Assembly (NCBI GenBank): GCA_943736015.1
Contig: OX031063.1
Location: 42,610,672 to 42,674,671, forward strand
Length of the DNA: 64,000 bases
Source of the DNA: Tridacna crocea
Lineage: Eukaryota > Mollusca > Bivalvia > Cardiida > Cardiidae
Reading direction: 5' to 3'
Shown: positions 10,573 through 21,521 of the stretch, in pieces
How the letters are laid out: every line of letters begins with the position of its first letter
Numbering within the stretch: the stretch's first letter is position 1
Position numbers and translations under genes: made by a program
Notes under the pieces: model-generated
Database searches by the model: none
Told to the model about the DNA's origin: nothing
Seen by the model: only the letters and a program-made list of their open reading frames with translations

Positions 10573-10835
10573 GGGGGAGGTCTATGCCACGGGGAATAAC
10601 GGAAGTCTGTGCTGGATTTTGATAAAGCTCTTCCCAGAAGGGGTTAAAAACATGAAATAAATAGATTTTTTTTTCTTCGGTGAAAGATCGAAAATTTATT
10701 TCATCTTGTGAACACTATCGGTAATATTTTCACTTGTGGCTGTATCACTCATTAAAAAAAAAAACTGATGGTGTCCACTCAATGAAATAAATTTCGACCT
10801 TTCACCAAAAAAAAAAAACACCCAAATATCCTCTA
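10350..10835 (+). repeat. Dispersed repeat 'TTTCATGCTTTCC', copy 1, with GT microsatellite
   Basis: Shares long stretches with 47570-47910: GATATCGAGAAA.AGCAGTG, TTTTTCGATCTTACACTGGT, TTTTGATAAAGCTC.TCCCAG and GGTGTCCACTC.ATGAAATAA. A (GT)n run of about 30 bp sits at 10541-10570. The internal AAAGATCGAAAATTTATTTC and GAAATAAATTTCGACCTTTC are inverted to each other. Class unknown. Confidence 0.7.
10541..10570 (+). repeat. (GT)n microsatellite
   Basis: About 15 uninterrupted GT units inside dispersed-repeat copy 1; absent from the second copy at 47570-47910. Confidence 0.95.
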
Positions 10836-10966
10836 TATCTTGTATTTATAGTAGCTCAAATATTCTAAGACATTATTCTGTAGGCATTTTTTCCAGATTT
10901 GATGGTTCATAAGAAAACAGTTGATTAGCTATGACATTGTACAGGAAAACTTCAGAACTAGCTTTA

Positions 10967-11166
10967 CTTAACCTTTTACAACACTATCCAGAGCATGTAC
11001 AACCCTGAAAGAGAAGGCTTTTGAAAACATTGCAGGAAAAAAAGTAACTGCTGGGAACTGGCATTTTCAGTCAATCTCCATTCCAAAAGTGTTTTTTATC
11101 ATGTCATCTGAAGAAGCTTTCGATTTGAAAGGGTAAAAAAATTTGTTGTTTCGTAAAAGGTTAAAT
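10967..11166 (+). mobile_element. Degenerate TTAA-MITE family 1 copy
   Basis: The left end TTAACCTTTTACAACAC and the right end CGTAAAAGGTTAA remain; the centre is diverged. Confidence 0.65.
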
Positions 11167-11169
11167 ATC

Positions 11170-11350
11170 AGAGCTCCAGACAGAGGGAGTGATTTTGATT
11201 TCAAAATTGAAGATATTCATTATTCTAGACTAAACCATATGTTACTGGTACTCATTAGAAGAGTCTCATCAAGACCATTCTAAAGAGTACCCACAACATA
11301 GGGCTAAGAAGAGAAATAATAGATTTAGAATACCATCTGGAGCTCTCTTA
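11170..11350 (+). mobile_element. MITE family 2 copy
   Basis: Ends AGAGCTCCAGACAGAGGGAG and CATCTGGAGCTCT, with central inverted GTACTCATTAGAAGAGTC and GACCATTCTAAAGAGTACC. Confidence 0.8.
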
Positions 11351-11451
11351 ATCATCAAAAGGATTTCTGACCAGGAATGTATACCAGTCTCATAACTTAC
11401 TATATGGCTGCAATAAACCAACACATTCTTATTCTGATGAACTTTTCCTGG

Positions 11452-11885
11452 TTTAGTTTAACCCATTACCACTCAATCCCTCCTTTTGACGATCCTGAGA
11501 AAGAAGCCTTAAGAAAACATTGTGGAAAAAGGAGAAAATGCTGGTTACCAGCATTTTCTCCTTTTCCCATGATGTTTTCTACCCTTCACAAAACAAATTT
11601 TCAGTCACTTTTATTTTGTATTCTGCAAATGCTTACAATTTGGACAAGCCTAAAATAATGTCCTTTGGTAACAAGTTAAACATATTCATTTTACAGCAAT
11701 TGAGAAAAAAGTTCTAACAACTTATATGAATCTCTCTCTATTCTGCTTCCTGGGAACTACACCAGTGCTTGTGCTGAACATGTGGGCCAATGAAAAATTC
11801 CAAAGTTGACACCCGCTCCTGGGTATCAAACTCAGAACCCTATGATTATGAGGCTGACGCTCTACCTCGCAGCTACGGACAACAC
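11452..11885 (-). mobile_element. SINE-A copy split by a TTAA-MITE
   Basis: The minus strand carries a tRNA-like head (GAGGTAGAGCGTCAGCCTCA as the A-box region, then a B-box GAGTTTGATACCC) followed by a body ending in GTTTAAACTAAA. A MITE (11458-11679) sits in the terminal TTTAAA. Not a functional tRNA gene. Confidence 0.8.
11458..11679 (+). mobile_element. TTAA-MITE family 1 copy inside SINE-A
   Basis: Flanked by TTAA at 11458-11461 and 11676-11679; inner length 214 bp. Removing it restores the SINE tail sequence seen at 17885 and 25655. Confidence 0.9.
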
Positions 11886-11999
11886 TTTTCCTGATTGGCT
11901 AAAGGGAGAACAATGGAAAACCAACTTGCTAAATACAATAGCAATGAAAACTTTGGTATTCAAAGATAGATATGTTACAATATGACTTGCAACACACTA

Positions 12000-12225
12000 A
12001 AAGGGGCATTCAGACATTTGAGAAAAGTGTTGTCTCCGATCAGTCTGCACAGGCTAATCCGAGACTACACTTTCTGTTATTATGTAATTTTCTGTTTTGT
12101 ACAAGTCTACTGTACAACAAAATCTAATGTGGTGTAAAGTGCCATCTTGGATTAGACTGTGTGGACTGCACAGGCTGATCCGAGGCAACAATTTATGCAA
12201 ATGTCCGAATGCCACTTTCATGTTT
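12000..12225 (+). mobile_element. Hairpin MITE with GGGGCATTCAGACATTT ends
   Basis: The left arm GGGCATTCAGACATTTGAG..GTCTGCACAGGCTAATCCGA is inverted relative to the right arm CTGCACAGGCTGATCCGA..AATGTCCGAATGCCACTTTC. It ends about 35 bases from the donor of the 12261-13383 exon. Related GCACAGGCTGA fragments occur near 10220 and 38040. Confidence 0.7.
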
Positions 12226-12260
12226 TACAAGCTATATCTGACAATTATGTTGATACAAAC

Positions 12261-13383
12261 CTGCACTTTCCCCATAGATTGCTTTATTCATTCCATTTAT
12301 ATTCTGGAAAAGTTCTGAGAGAATGATGTCAAGCTCTTTCTGTGCTGTTTGTAAATCCTCCTCTATTGGAACATTGTCATAAATGCTAACTCTATTGTGT
12401 CTCTTTTTAGGGTCATTTGACCCTCGTCCTGAATGTCGACTAACAGGTAATTGGTCACTTTCAGCACAATAACTTAAACTTCTAGCACAAACACTTCTAT
12501 CTTTTCTAAACAAGGAATCATCTAAAATAGTTGGAAATTTCCCAGGTCTATGGTCTGAGGTAAGAAATACAGTGTCCTCAGAAGAATTAGTTGTTTCACT
12601 ACTATTGCTGTGCTTACTGACTGGAGATAAATCATGTCCTGAAAAACCATTTGTAGATATAGACAGATCTAACATGGTATCTGATACACTTGGTGTAGCC
12701 GACGTGGAGCTACTACTGGAATTATCATCCTTATTTACATATAAAGGTTCCCTTACTAATCCATTACCACTGACATGTCTGGCGTTTACGTCTGTCTCCA
12801 GTCCATGTAATACAAAGTCATCACTTGTGTCAGGTAACTTGCTAGCGGAAGAGCTAGAAACAAGCATAGAATGTGAATTTTTATCAGGGGCAGATTTAAT
12901 TTCTTTACAATTCAAATGCTTAATCTTGGCCTGCATATCTACTCTGTTCGCAGGCACTGGGTCACTAATTTCTGTGATAGTTTTGTGTTTTCTACTCTTT
13001 CTTGATTTCAAACTTTCCATTCGTTTAAGAAAGCCTTTAGCACCTTTAATTTTTTCACTTGCAGTTCTTTGAATGACCTTCGACCCAAAATGTCTTGTAG
13101 CATTAGCGTTGGTATCAAATGGTGTTGAATTACTCAAGATCAGTGTTCCATTGTCAATGTGATGCATCTTGTTATCCAGAACTGGGCTGTCTCCTGTCTC
13201 ACTACTACTGTTCTGATCAGCTAATAAGCTATCATGGCTTGATGTAGACCGTAAGATGTGCAGGTTGTGCCTGTTTTCAATGTCTGGTGGTTCTAGGTCC
13301 TTTCTAGACCAGCGCCGACAACTACGTTGGTATTTCCATTTGTCACTGAGAGCACACTGTTCTTCTTCATCTGAATCTTCTGC
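12261..13383 (-). CDS. DLC1: DLC-family large exon: serine-rich linker with LD-type motif
   Basis: An 1123-base exon, codons 72-445. It opens with AEDSDEEEQCALSDKWKYQR and then SCRRWSRKD, the conserved acidic and KW-x-QR-RRWSRKD block just after the SAM domain in this family. The rest is low-complexity, Ser/Thr/Asn-rich and basic (for example a KRMESLKSRKSRKHK cluster), as expected for the disordered, phosphorylated linker. Near the end it reads KELDIILSELFQNINGMN (420-437). This aligns with the vertebrate ELDDIL-HVNG segment, an LD motif that binds talin and FAK. The acceptor AG is at 13384-13385 and the donor GTTTGT starts at 12260. The Met at 13167 is internal, not a start. Confidence 0.93.
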
Positions 13384-13480
13384 CTTTTAACAATAAAGAA
13401 AAAAAGTTTCCATTTATAGAAATTATCTTAAACCAAATGTAACTTGCAGCTAACAACATTAACCCAACAAAGATGGCTTC

Positions 13481-13860
13481 TAGGTCTTTACCAAATGGCA
13501 AAATTTTAGACTTGCCCAAATTCAAAGTTGTTCCAGACGACAAAAAAAGTGTGGTTGAAATGATGAAATTGTCTTGATGAGAATAGAAAAACATTTTGGG
13601 AAAAAGAGTTACCAGCATTTTCTCCTTTTCCCACAATATTTCCAAAAGGCCTCTTCCTCAGGGACTTTGAAACATGGGATTTTTGGTAAAGGGTTAAATA
13701 CATGTACAAGAGTAGAAACGAAAACCAGCATTTTCTCACTATCAAGCCATGTTTTCTAATCTTTTCAAAGTAATCCAATCATTTGAGTTGCAACTAATTC
13801 TTCTGCAAATGTCTTTAAAAAGGACTACTTTGAAATTTTGTTGTCTGGAAGAGTTTTTGT
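13481..13860 (-). mobile_element. TTAA-MITE family 1 copy plus degenerate neighbour
   Basis: 13481-13697 is a reverse copy with a shortened hairpin arm, ending GGTAAAGGGTTAA. 13698-13860 is a decayed copy with CCAGCATTTTCTCACTATC. Confidence 0.7.
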
Positions 13861-14063
13861 AAAATCAAATACTTCATACAAGATACAGGCAAATATAAAA
13901 ATATCTCAGTGACTAGTAACCAGATATTCTTCAAGTAATATCGTTGACATAAAAGTTTATTTTTGCATTCTTTTTTATTTGGTTTAAAATGACAATGATA
14001 TCACATCATTTACACTATTGAAAAAAATATCTAGAAAAAGTGACAGACTCTTTTATTTCCCTC

Positions 14064-14292
14064 TTAACCAATTACCAAATGACAAAATTTTAGGTCTGTC
14101 AAAATTGAAAGGAATTGCAGACGACAAAATAAAAGTGACTGAAAATTTGAAATTTGTTTTGTAAAGGGTAGAAAACATTGTGGGAAAAGGAGAAAATGCT
14201 TGTTACCAGCATTTTCTCCTTTTCCCACAATGTTTTCTAAAGGCTTCTTTCTTAGGGGCGTCAAAAGTAGGGATTGTTTGGTAATGGGTTAA
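14064..14292 (-). mobile_element. TTAA-MITE family 1 full copy
   Basis: 221 bp between TTAA sites, with a near-perfect hairpin. Confidence 0.92.
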
Positions 14293-14685
14293 TGAGAGTG
14301 AAAAACAATTGCAGGCAACAAAAATGGTTCAAATATTCTGTCATTGGAATGGCAAACAACTCTATTGAAAATGGAGAACAAAGTCAGTTACCGGGAATTT
14401 CTCCTTTTCCCAAATGTTTTCAAAAGCCACTCTCTTCAGAGTCAATTAGGATCAAAATCCTTACTCTTTACGAAACAAAAAAGTTTAAGCCTTCTTGTTT
14501 AAATTGGGAGCATTTGCAGATGACAAATGTAATGTACAAATGAAATTTGTCTGTCATAGAGAAGAAAACATGGTGGGAAAAGGAGAAAATGCTGGTTACC
14601 AGCATTTTCTCCTTTTCTCACAATGTTTTCAAAAGGCTTATTTCTCAAAGTCAATGAAAATTGGAACTGTGTTGTAAAGAATTAA
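14293..14685 (-). mobile_element. Degenerate copy and TTAA-MITE family 1 copy
   Basis: 14300-14458 is decayed. 14459-14685 is a reverse copy with an intact hairpin, ending GTAAAGAATTAA. Confidence 0.75.
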
Positions 14686-14997
14686 GTAATTGGATAACCA
14701 AACATAAAAGAAGCATGGGTTCCCACTTAAAATTGGACCCAAAAATCCGTAAGCATCAAATATAATTATGACTGTGGAGTGAAGTTACAAAGTTATTATT
14801 CAGCTACATATTTCTATGATCCACTGAATAACATGTACATAATGCTATTAATTTTACATACCAGTATCTTTAGTCCATCCTATTCATTAATAAATCACAC
14901 ACGCGTGAAGGAAACCATTTAACATTTCAGACATAAAATGTTGACAACATCTAAACAGTACCGGTATTTAAATAGAACTATTCCACAGGCAGGTAAT

Positions 14998-15647
14998 CTA
15001 CCCTTCACCAAATAATCCTATGTTTTGACAGCACTCTGAAAGAAGCCTTTTAAAAATGTTGTGCGAAAAGGAGCACATAGCCGTCGTCTTATCGTTTTTC
15101 CCATCATGGTTTGCATCCTTACAAAGACAATTCTCTTCATCCGAGCTACATCCATTTTATCCTCAGGAAATGCTTTCAATTCCAGAAAGACTAACAATTG
15201 GTCATCTGGTAAAAACTCTTATCAGATTGTGCCAAATTGAAAACATTTGCAGACGACAAATTACTGGTGGGTTAGAAAATGAAATTTGCCTTCAGAAGGA
15301 CAGAAAGCATTTCGGAAAAGGGAGAAAATGCTGGTTACTGAAATTTTCTTTTCTTTCCTCATTTTTTTCAAAGGCCTGTTTCTTCAAGGTCATTTAAACT
15401 CTGGATTGTGTGGTAAATGGTTAATCCTTTACCGCACAGTACAAGCTTTTCATGACCCTGGGAAAGAAGCCTTTTGAAAATATTGTAGGAAAAGGGAGAA
15501 AATGCTGGTTACCAGCATTTTCTCCTTTTCCAAGTTCCAACAATCTTTCCTATCCCAGCAAAGGAGAGTAGAACCATTTGAGCTACACTTAAATTGTCGT
15601 CTGCAAATCTTTCAACTAGGACATTTTGTCGTCTGGTAAATGGTTGA
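14998..15647 (+). mobile_element. Three consecutive TTAA-MITE family 1 copies
   Basis: 14998-15215 is a decayed forward copy. 15215-15424 is a reverse copy ending GGTAAATGGTTAA. 15421-15647 is a forward copy sharing TTAA 15421-15424, with an intact hairpin, ending TGGTAAATGGTTGA. Confidence 0.8.
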
Positions 15648-15818
15648 AGAGCTGATCACCTCTTTCTGACCGATTTCAATCCTAAGCACCTCTTGACTTT
15701 AACACCTATTATACATTACTAATTACCCTATCCACTAAGTCTTTTATCATTACACTTTGTAAGCTTAATCCATTATAGCTTATGCAATTCATGGACTCTG
15801 AAATCACAAACATCAGAT

Positions 15819-16277
15819 TTAACACTTTACCAGATGACAAAAATAATCAAGTCTAAACTGAAAGCAGTTTCACATGGCAAATTAACCCATTACCACACAA
15901 TCCCTACTTTTGAAGCCCCTGAGAAAGAAGCCTTTTGAAAACATTGTAGGAAAAGAAGAAAATGCTGGTAACCAGCATTTTCTCCTTTTCCCACAGTGTT
16001 TTCTACCCTTCCCATAATAAATTTCAATTTTTCAGCCACCTTTATTTTGTTGTCTGCAAATGCTCTCAATTTGAACCAGTCTAAAATTTTGTCGTGTGGT
16101 AAAGAGCTAAGTGAAACTCAAACAATGAAGTTTGTCTTTGAAGGGAAAGACAACAATAAGAGATAGGGAGAAAATGGTAGTAGCCAGCATTTAATGATTT
16201 TCTCCTTTTCGCACAATGTGTTCTAAAGTCTTTTTCCACAGGTCATTAAATCACAGGATTGTTTGGTAAAGGCTTAA
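15819..16277 (-). mobile_element. Older TTAA-MITE copy interrupted by a younger one
   Basis: The outer reverse copy runs 15819-15885 and resumes at 16111 (GTGAAACTCAAACAATGAAG); it ends GGTAAAGGCTTAA. A forward copy (15882-16110) sits in its internal TTAA. Confidence 0.88.
15882..16110 (+). mobile_element. TTAA-MITE family 1 full copy, nested
   Basis: 221 bp; left site TTAA, right site CTAA (one substitution). Confidence 0.92.
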
Positions 16278-16394
16278 AATAAAGTTCAAAAACAAAATGA
16301 AATAATATGCATAATAAAAATGCAAGCATCGTTTAGTGAAGACAGAACTACACACACAAAAAAATCAGTAAAAGAAATTTCAATTTTAAAACCA

Positions 16395-16624
16395 ATTATT
16401 TCTTTACCACACGAGAAAATTTTAGACTGGTCCAAATTGACCGCATTTATAGACAACAAAATCAAGGTGACTCAAAAATAGAAATTTGTTATGGTAAGGG
16501 TAGAAAACACTGTGGGAAAAGTAGAAAATGCTGTTTACCAGCATTTTCTCCTTTTCCCACAGTGTTTTCTAAAGGCTTCTTTCTCAGGGGCATCAAAAGT
16601 AGGGATTGTGTGGTAATGGGTTAA
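16395..16624 (-). mobile_element. TTAA-MITE family 1 copy
   Basis: The left end is decayed (TTTCTTTACCACACGAG); the hairpin has one arm mismatch; ends GTGTGGTAATGGGTTAA. Confidence 0.87.
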
Positions 16625-17026
16625 AAGCAAAACATGTTAGATTTGATGAATTGTTACAAATCCCTTGCTTGCAATAGGTCATCATGATTGTGTGTTTTTA
16701 TGGAGGGAAGGGTATATCAAGCAAATCTGCAGACTGACTTTTTTCTTTGTCAAAATCTGATAGGGTATTATCCCTGAATTCACCTTTTCTCATCTCCACA
16801 ACAAACCAATTTGTCCAGAAGCCATACTGTTTGACCTTCTTTCACAACATTTTATTCAAAGCCAATTGCCAATTTTGTCTACATGCCCCCTATCTGATAT
16901 TATGCCAATTAAAAAAATTGCTTTGTAATCTTAATCCTTCACAATAGATCTTTTTTCCCTTCTGATCTTCATAACACTAAATGATAAAATCAATCAAGTC
17001 AATGTCAATTGCTGTAGCATGTTCTC

Positions 17027-17254
17027 TTAACTCTTTACCACACGAGAAAATTTTGGACTGGTCCAAATTGAAAGCATTTGCAGACGACAAAATAAATTGA
17101 CTGAAAAATTGAAATTTGTTCTGGGTAGGGTAGAAAACACAGTGGGAAAAGGAGAAAATGCTGGTTACCAGCATTTTCTCCTTTTCCCACTGTGTTTTCA
17201 AAAGGTTTCTTTATCAGGGGAGTCAAAAGCAGGGATTGTGTGGTTATGGGTTAA
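17027..17254 (-). mobile_element. TTAA-MITE family 1 full copy
   Basis: 220 bp between TTAA sites; hairpin AAAACACAGTGGGAAAAGG and partner. Confidence 0.9.
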
Positions 17255-17880
17255 TCCTTAATTCTTTACCATACGACAAAATTATCGACCATTCTAAATT
17301 AAAAGCACTTGCAGACGACAATTTACATGTAGCTCAAATGATGATTTCTGTCCTTGATAGGGAAGAAAACATTGTGGGAAAAGGAGAAAATGCTGATTAA
17401 AACATGGGATTGTGAGGTAAAGGGTGAACCAACCAATTCCATCGAAAAAGAAATGGGATTTTTAAAAAAATTGTGGGAAAAGGAGAGGGCTCTGTTAACC
17501 CTTTACCAAACAATTCCTGGCTTTTACGACCCTGAGATAGGAGCCTTTAGAAAACATTGTGCAAGATTTAGTATGTTGTCTGTTAATGATTTCAGTTTTG
17601 ACAAGTCTAAAACTTGAGTCATTTGGTTTAGGGTTTACAGGTGGTACTCACCAAACGACCAAATTTTGGACTGGATCAAACTGTAACCGTTTGATGAAGA
17701 CACATTATTAAAGCTCAAAGAATGATTCTATGATTTCTGTCCTTGACAGGACAGAAAACATGCTAGGACAATGGAGAAAATGCTGGTTAATCAGCACTGT
17801 GTCCTTCACCATCTACCTTTTCATCAGCATTCTCTTTCAGGGTCTTTAAAACTTGGGATTGTGGGATTGTTTCATAAAAG
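17255..17880 (-). repeat. Cluster of decayed TTAA-MITE family 1 copies
   Basis: 17258-17423 is a reverse copy lacking one hairpin arm. 17495-17640 is a forward left end joined directly to a right arm. 17640-17880 is a diverged reverse copy. Confidence 0.65.
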
Positions 17881-18104
17881 GTAGTTTAGTTTAAACATAT
17901 TTATTTTGCATAAATTGAGAAACAAGTTCTTACAACTTATACTAATCTCTCTCGATTCTGCTTCCTGGGAACTACACCAGTACTCGCGCCGAATGAGTGG
18001 GCCAATGAAAAATCCTAAAGTTGACACCCGCTCCCAGGCATCGAACTCAGGACCTTTATATTATGAGGCCAACGCTCTACCTCACGACCGCGGACACCAT
18101 AAAA
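17881..18104 (-). mobile_element. SINE-A copy, uninterrupted
   Basis: On the minus strand: the head GGTCGTGAGGTAGAGCGTTG then a B-box GAGTTCGATGCC; body with GGGTGTCAACTTTAGGATTT, TTCCCAGGAAGCAGAATCGA and GAGAGATTAGTATAAGTTG; tail ATGTTTAAACTAAAC. It appears to be a Pol III type SINE. Confidence 0.82.
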
Positions 18105-18106
18105 GG

Positions 18107-18569
18107 TAAACCCTTTATTACACAATGACGACTTTTAATGACCTGGGAAAGAGGCCTTTTAAAAACATTTTGGGAAAAATAGAAAATGCTGGTAACCAGC
18201 ATTTTCTCCTTTTTCCAAAATGTTTTCTACTCCATCAAAAAATGCTTGCACTGTTAGAGCCACACTGAAATTGTCGTCTGCAAATGCTTTTGATTTGGAC
18301 AAGGCTTAAAATTTGTCGTCTGGTCAAGGGTTAATTGATGTTTAACTCATTACCAAATGACAATATTTAAGGCTTGTCCGAATCCAAAGCATTTGCAGAC
18401 GGCAAAATAAAAGTAACTGAAAATTCGAAATTTGTTTTGTGAAGGGTAGGAAACATTGTGGGAAAAGGAGAAAATGCTCATTACCAGCATATTCTTCTTT
18501 TCCCACAATGTTTCTAAAGCCTTCTTTCTCAGGGTCGTCAAAAGTAGGGATTGTGTGGTAATGGGTAAA
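18107..18569 (+). mobile_element. Two TTAA-MITE family 1 copies in opposite orientation
   Basis: 18107-18334 is a forward copy (hairpin on AACATTTTGGGAAAAATAG); 18342-18569 is a reverse copy ending GGTAATGGGTAA. Confidence 0.83.
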
Positions 18570-18659
18570 AGAGGGAAATGTCTCTTAGTCTGATTACCAT
18601 CTCTACATCATGTTCAAAAGTTCAGTAACACCACATTATACCATGAATGACTTTGAATA

Positions 18660-19145
18660 AAAGAAGTGAAATCTATACCAGACAACAGCAGTAAGGACAT
18701 GTCCAAATTTAAAGTGTTTGCAGACGACAAATAAAAGGTGTCTGAAGTGATGAAAATTGTCAGGAAAAACAGCAGAAAATCTTTTGATAAAAGAAGAAAA
18801 TAATGATAACTTGTATTTTCTCCCTTTCCTACAATGTTTTAAAAAGCTTTCATCCCCAGGGTTTTGGACTAATTTAAAATTTTGTCATTTGGTAAAGAGT
18901 TAAATGAGGCTAAAAGCAAATAAAACACGGTGGTTACCATTATTTCCTTCTTTTTGAAGCTTTTGAAAACTTTCTGAGAAAAGGAGAAAATGCATGTAAC
19001 CAGCATTTTTTCCTTGGAGTTCCCTTATTGTTTTCTACCCTATCAAAGAAAAATTTCATCATTTTAGCCACACTTAATTTGTAGTACGCAAATGCTTTCA
19101 ATTTGGACAAGCCCATAATTTTGTCATATGGTAATGGGCTTAACA
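18660..19145 (+). repeat. Decayed TTAA-MITE family 1 copies
   Basis: Two diverged copies. Hairpin traces are at 18765-18845 and 18955-19035, and right-arm words such as GCAAATGCTTTCAATTTGG at 19085-19105. Confidence 0.6.
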
Positions 19146-19198
19146 CTGGACCTATGGTAAAGGGGTAAGACAAATTTAGAATATAGTCACCATCTTAC

Positions 19199-19259
19199 CT
19201 CCTTCTTAGCAGGAGTACCAATCTTCATTACAGCACATTTGTTTAGTGTGTTGAGTCTC
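19199..19259 (-). CDS. DLC1: DLC-family exon: C-terminal helix of SAM domain
   Basis: A 61-base exon encoding RLNTLNKCAVMKIGTPAKKE, codons 52-71. The RLNTLNKCAVMK block is nearly invariant across the DLC family and closes the SAM domain. The acceptor is CTACCTTCAG (AG at 19260-19261) and the donor GTAAGA starts at 19198. It ends in phase 0, matching the next exon. Confidence 0.94.
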
Positions 19260-19344
19260 CTGAAGGTAGAGAAAATACAAGATGATTAACTCTTAGGCTG
19301 ATAGTTCATGTCACTGACCTATTGAAAACAGTGTAGTTCAAGAC

Positions 19345-19542
19345 AAGGGCCTGATTCACAAACCATTCTTGAGAATATTCTCAGTCTTATTCTCCAAAGT
19401 TTTCTAAATTTGTAAGTAACACAAATTCTGACTGGCTAAACCATTCGGTTTAGCCAATCACAAGTTGTGTTACTAACAAATGTAGACAATTCTGGAGAAT
19501 AAGACAAAGAACGTTTTTAAGAATTGTTGGTGAATATGGGCC
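19345..19542 (+). mobile_element. Hairpin MITE with GGGCCTGATTCACAAACC ends
   Basis: Long imperfect palindrome. The left arm ..CTTATTCTCCAAAGTTTTCT..TTGTAAGTAACAC..TGGCTAAACC is inverted to GGTTTAGCCAATCAC..GTGTTACTAACAAATG..TCTGGAGAATAAGAC. It ends GGTGAATATGGGCCC. No coding capacity. Confidence 0.78.
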
Positions 19543-19678
19543 CAGACAGCACAGAGCATGCAGTCTGATCTTGGATCTAAACTGTCTGATAAGGAAATAA
19601 GTTTTCTCAAAAACAAAAAAAAATTTTGAAATAGCATTATTTAGAATTTTTGCTATTGCCTTGTAAGTTTCATTTAAG

Positions 19679-20181
19679 TTATTACCTCGTTACCAAACGA
19701 CAAAATTTCAGGTTTGTCCAAATCCAAACCATTTGCAGTCGACAAAATGGAAGGGACAGAAAATTTGAAATTTATTTTGTGAAGGGTAGAAAACATTGTG
19801 GGAAAAGGAGAAAATGCTGTTACCAGTATTTTCTCCTTTTACCACAATGTTTTCTAATAGTTTCTTTCTCAGGGTCGTCAAAAGTAGGGATTGTGTGGTA
19901 ATGGGTTAAGTAGATTTGTAACAAAACATAACAAAATACAGCCAGTATTTCTGCTTAACTCTTAACCAAACAACAAAATTTTGGACTGGTCCAAATTCAA
20001 AGCATTTGCATGTCAAAATAACTGTGAATCAAAAAATGAAACTTGATTTGGAAAGGGTAGAGAATATTGTGGGAAAAGGAGAAAATGCTGGTTACCAGCA
20101 TTTTCTCCTTCTCCCACAATGTTTTCAAAGGCTTTCTTTCCCAGGGTCGTTAAAAGTAGGGATTGTGTGGTAAAGAGTTAA
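19679..20181 (-). mobile_element. Two TTAA-MITE family 1 copies (reverse)
   Basis: 19679-19909, with one hairpin-arm substitution, and 19955-20181, TTAA on both sides. Confidence 0.88.
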
Positions 20182-20306
20182 GAATAATATTGTGACAAGT
20201 TACAATGTACCTATAGAAAGGGAGATAAGTCATAAAATAGAATTGGCCATAGATTTGCTACTTTAAGGTCTTAAGGTCATACAGACAGACCTAACTGGCA
20301 TTTCTA

Positions 20307-20535
20307 TTAACCCATTACCAAACAATCCCAACTTTTAACACCTCTGTGAAAGAAGCCTTTTGAAAACATTGTGGGAAAAGGAGAAAATGCTAGTAACCAG
20401 CATTTTCTCCTTTTCTCACACTGTTTTCTACCCTTCACAAAACAAATTTCAAATTTTCAGTCACTTATATTTTGTCGTCTGCAAATGCTTTCAATTCGGA
20501 CCAGTCTTTAATTTTGTTGTAAGGTAAAGAGTTAA
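20307..20535 (+). mobile_element. TTAA-MITE family 1 full copy
   Basis: 221 bp between TTAA sites. Confidence 0.92.
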
Positions 20536-20539
20536 GGTT

Positions 20540-21390
20540 GGGGTGTCCACTGACAGGAAATAAAGCTGTAAGCCTGTAAAAGTGACATCTAGCAAAATAA
20601 ATAAGCCAATTAACAAGTGGCTTCTTTAAAAAAGAAGCCAGGAGAGGTCGACATCATTTTTTTCTAATACTTTTTATGCTTTTAGGTTAAATATATCTAG
20701 GTACATGTAAAGAAACAAGCAAGACAATAAACGGGTAGTTGAAATCTGTTCAGTTGTAAATACACATTCATCAAAGTGGATGGCAAAAACAGGATTCCGT
20801 ATACATCCGTCCTTGTAATTTATGTAAGTCACATGACCTTCTTCCCGCGTTTTAAGGTCACATGCTTTTTTCCGCTGTGTTCGTTTTTAACGAAATTCTT
20901 TTTTCTTTTTTTTCTTTTTGTTTAGATTTAAGATTGTAATACAAAATTAAAATTGTTGGAAAGGGAATATGCAAATAAATCCTTACAATTTTGTTGAAAT
21001 TCGCGATATAGAAACAAACCACGTCTATTTCCTATTTCAGTTTTTAGACTTCGATTTCTTTATAAAATCATGACGAAACAGACTGTGTATAGGAACAATT
21101 CCCCTACAAAGATTGGATTTAGACAGCAATTTCTGAGGCAGTCTGCCTTTTAAACTCAACACTGTTGGAGAGGTCTGATGACCTCTCCAATGAAATGTTG
21201 CTGTAAACCAACAGAAATATTACCTTTAGGGGCATAAATGATAATTTACCAGAAGGACTGGTTATGTTTTTCCTGATAAGCATGTTTGATGTTTACCTCC
21301 ACAGGGCTGAATTAACCCTATGGGTATTTTCAGCCTAGAAATAAGAAGTAAGTTAATATAAATTCTGGTTGCTGTTGTCCAGAATGTCAA
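20540..21390. other. Intronic stretch without recognised features
   Basis: About 850 bases between MITE copies. It has a few CpG-bearing segments (CTTCCCGCGTTTTAAGGTCA near 20840) and a T-rich run. I see no splice-flanked open frame and no repeat known from elsewhere in the window. Confidence 0.5.
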
Positions 21391-21521
21391 ATGATTGGTT
21401 GATTGAATGTTTTTTACCCATACCAAATCAAATTTCAATTTTTCAGTCACATTTGTTTTGTCGTCTGCAAATGCTTCCAATCTGAACCAGTCTGTAATTT
21501 TGTTGTTTGGTAAAGAGTTAA
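21390..21521 (+). mobile_element. TTAA-MITE family 1, right half
   Basis: Only the right arm: CAAATTTCAATTTTTCAGTC, GTCGTCTGCAAATGC and GGTAAAGAGTTAA. Confidence 0.8.

Noticed and set aside
12572-13072. 166-codon plus-strand open frame
   Set aside because: Antisense shadow of the large linker exon, which is supported by frame continuity, splice sites and family motifs.
13167-13167. Methionine as a start codon of a 311-residue protein
   Set aside because: The frame continues upstream to an acceptor at 13384-13385 and includes conserved DLC residues (CALSDKW, RRWSRKD).
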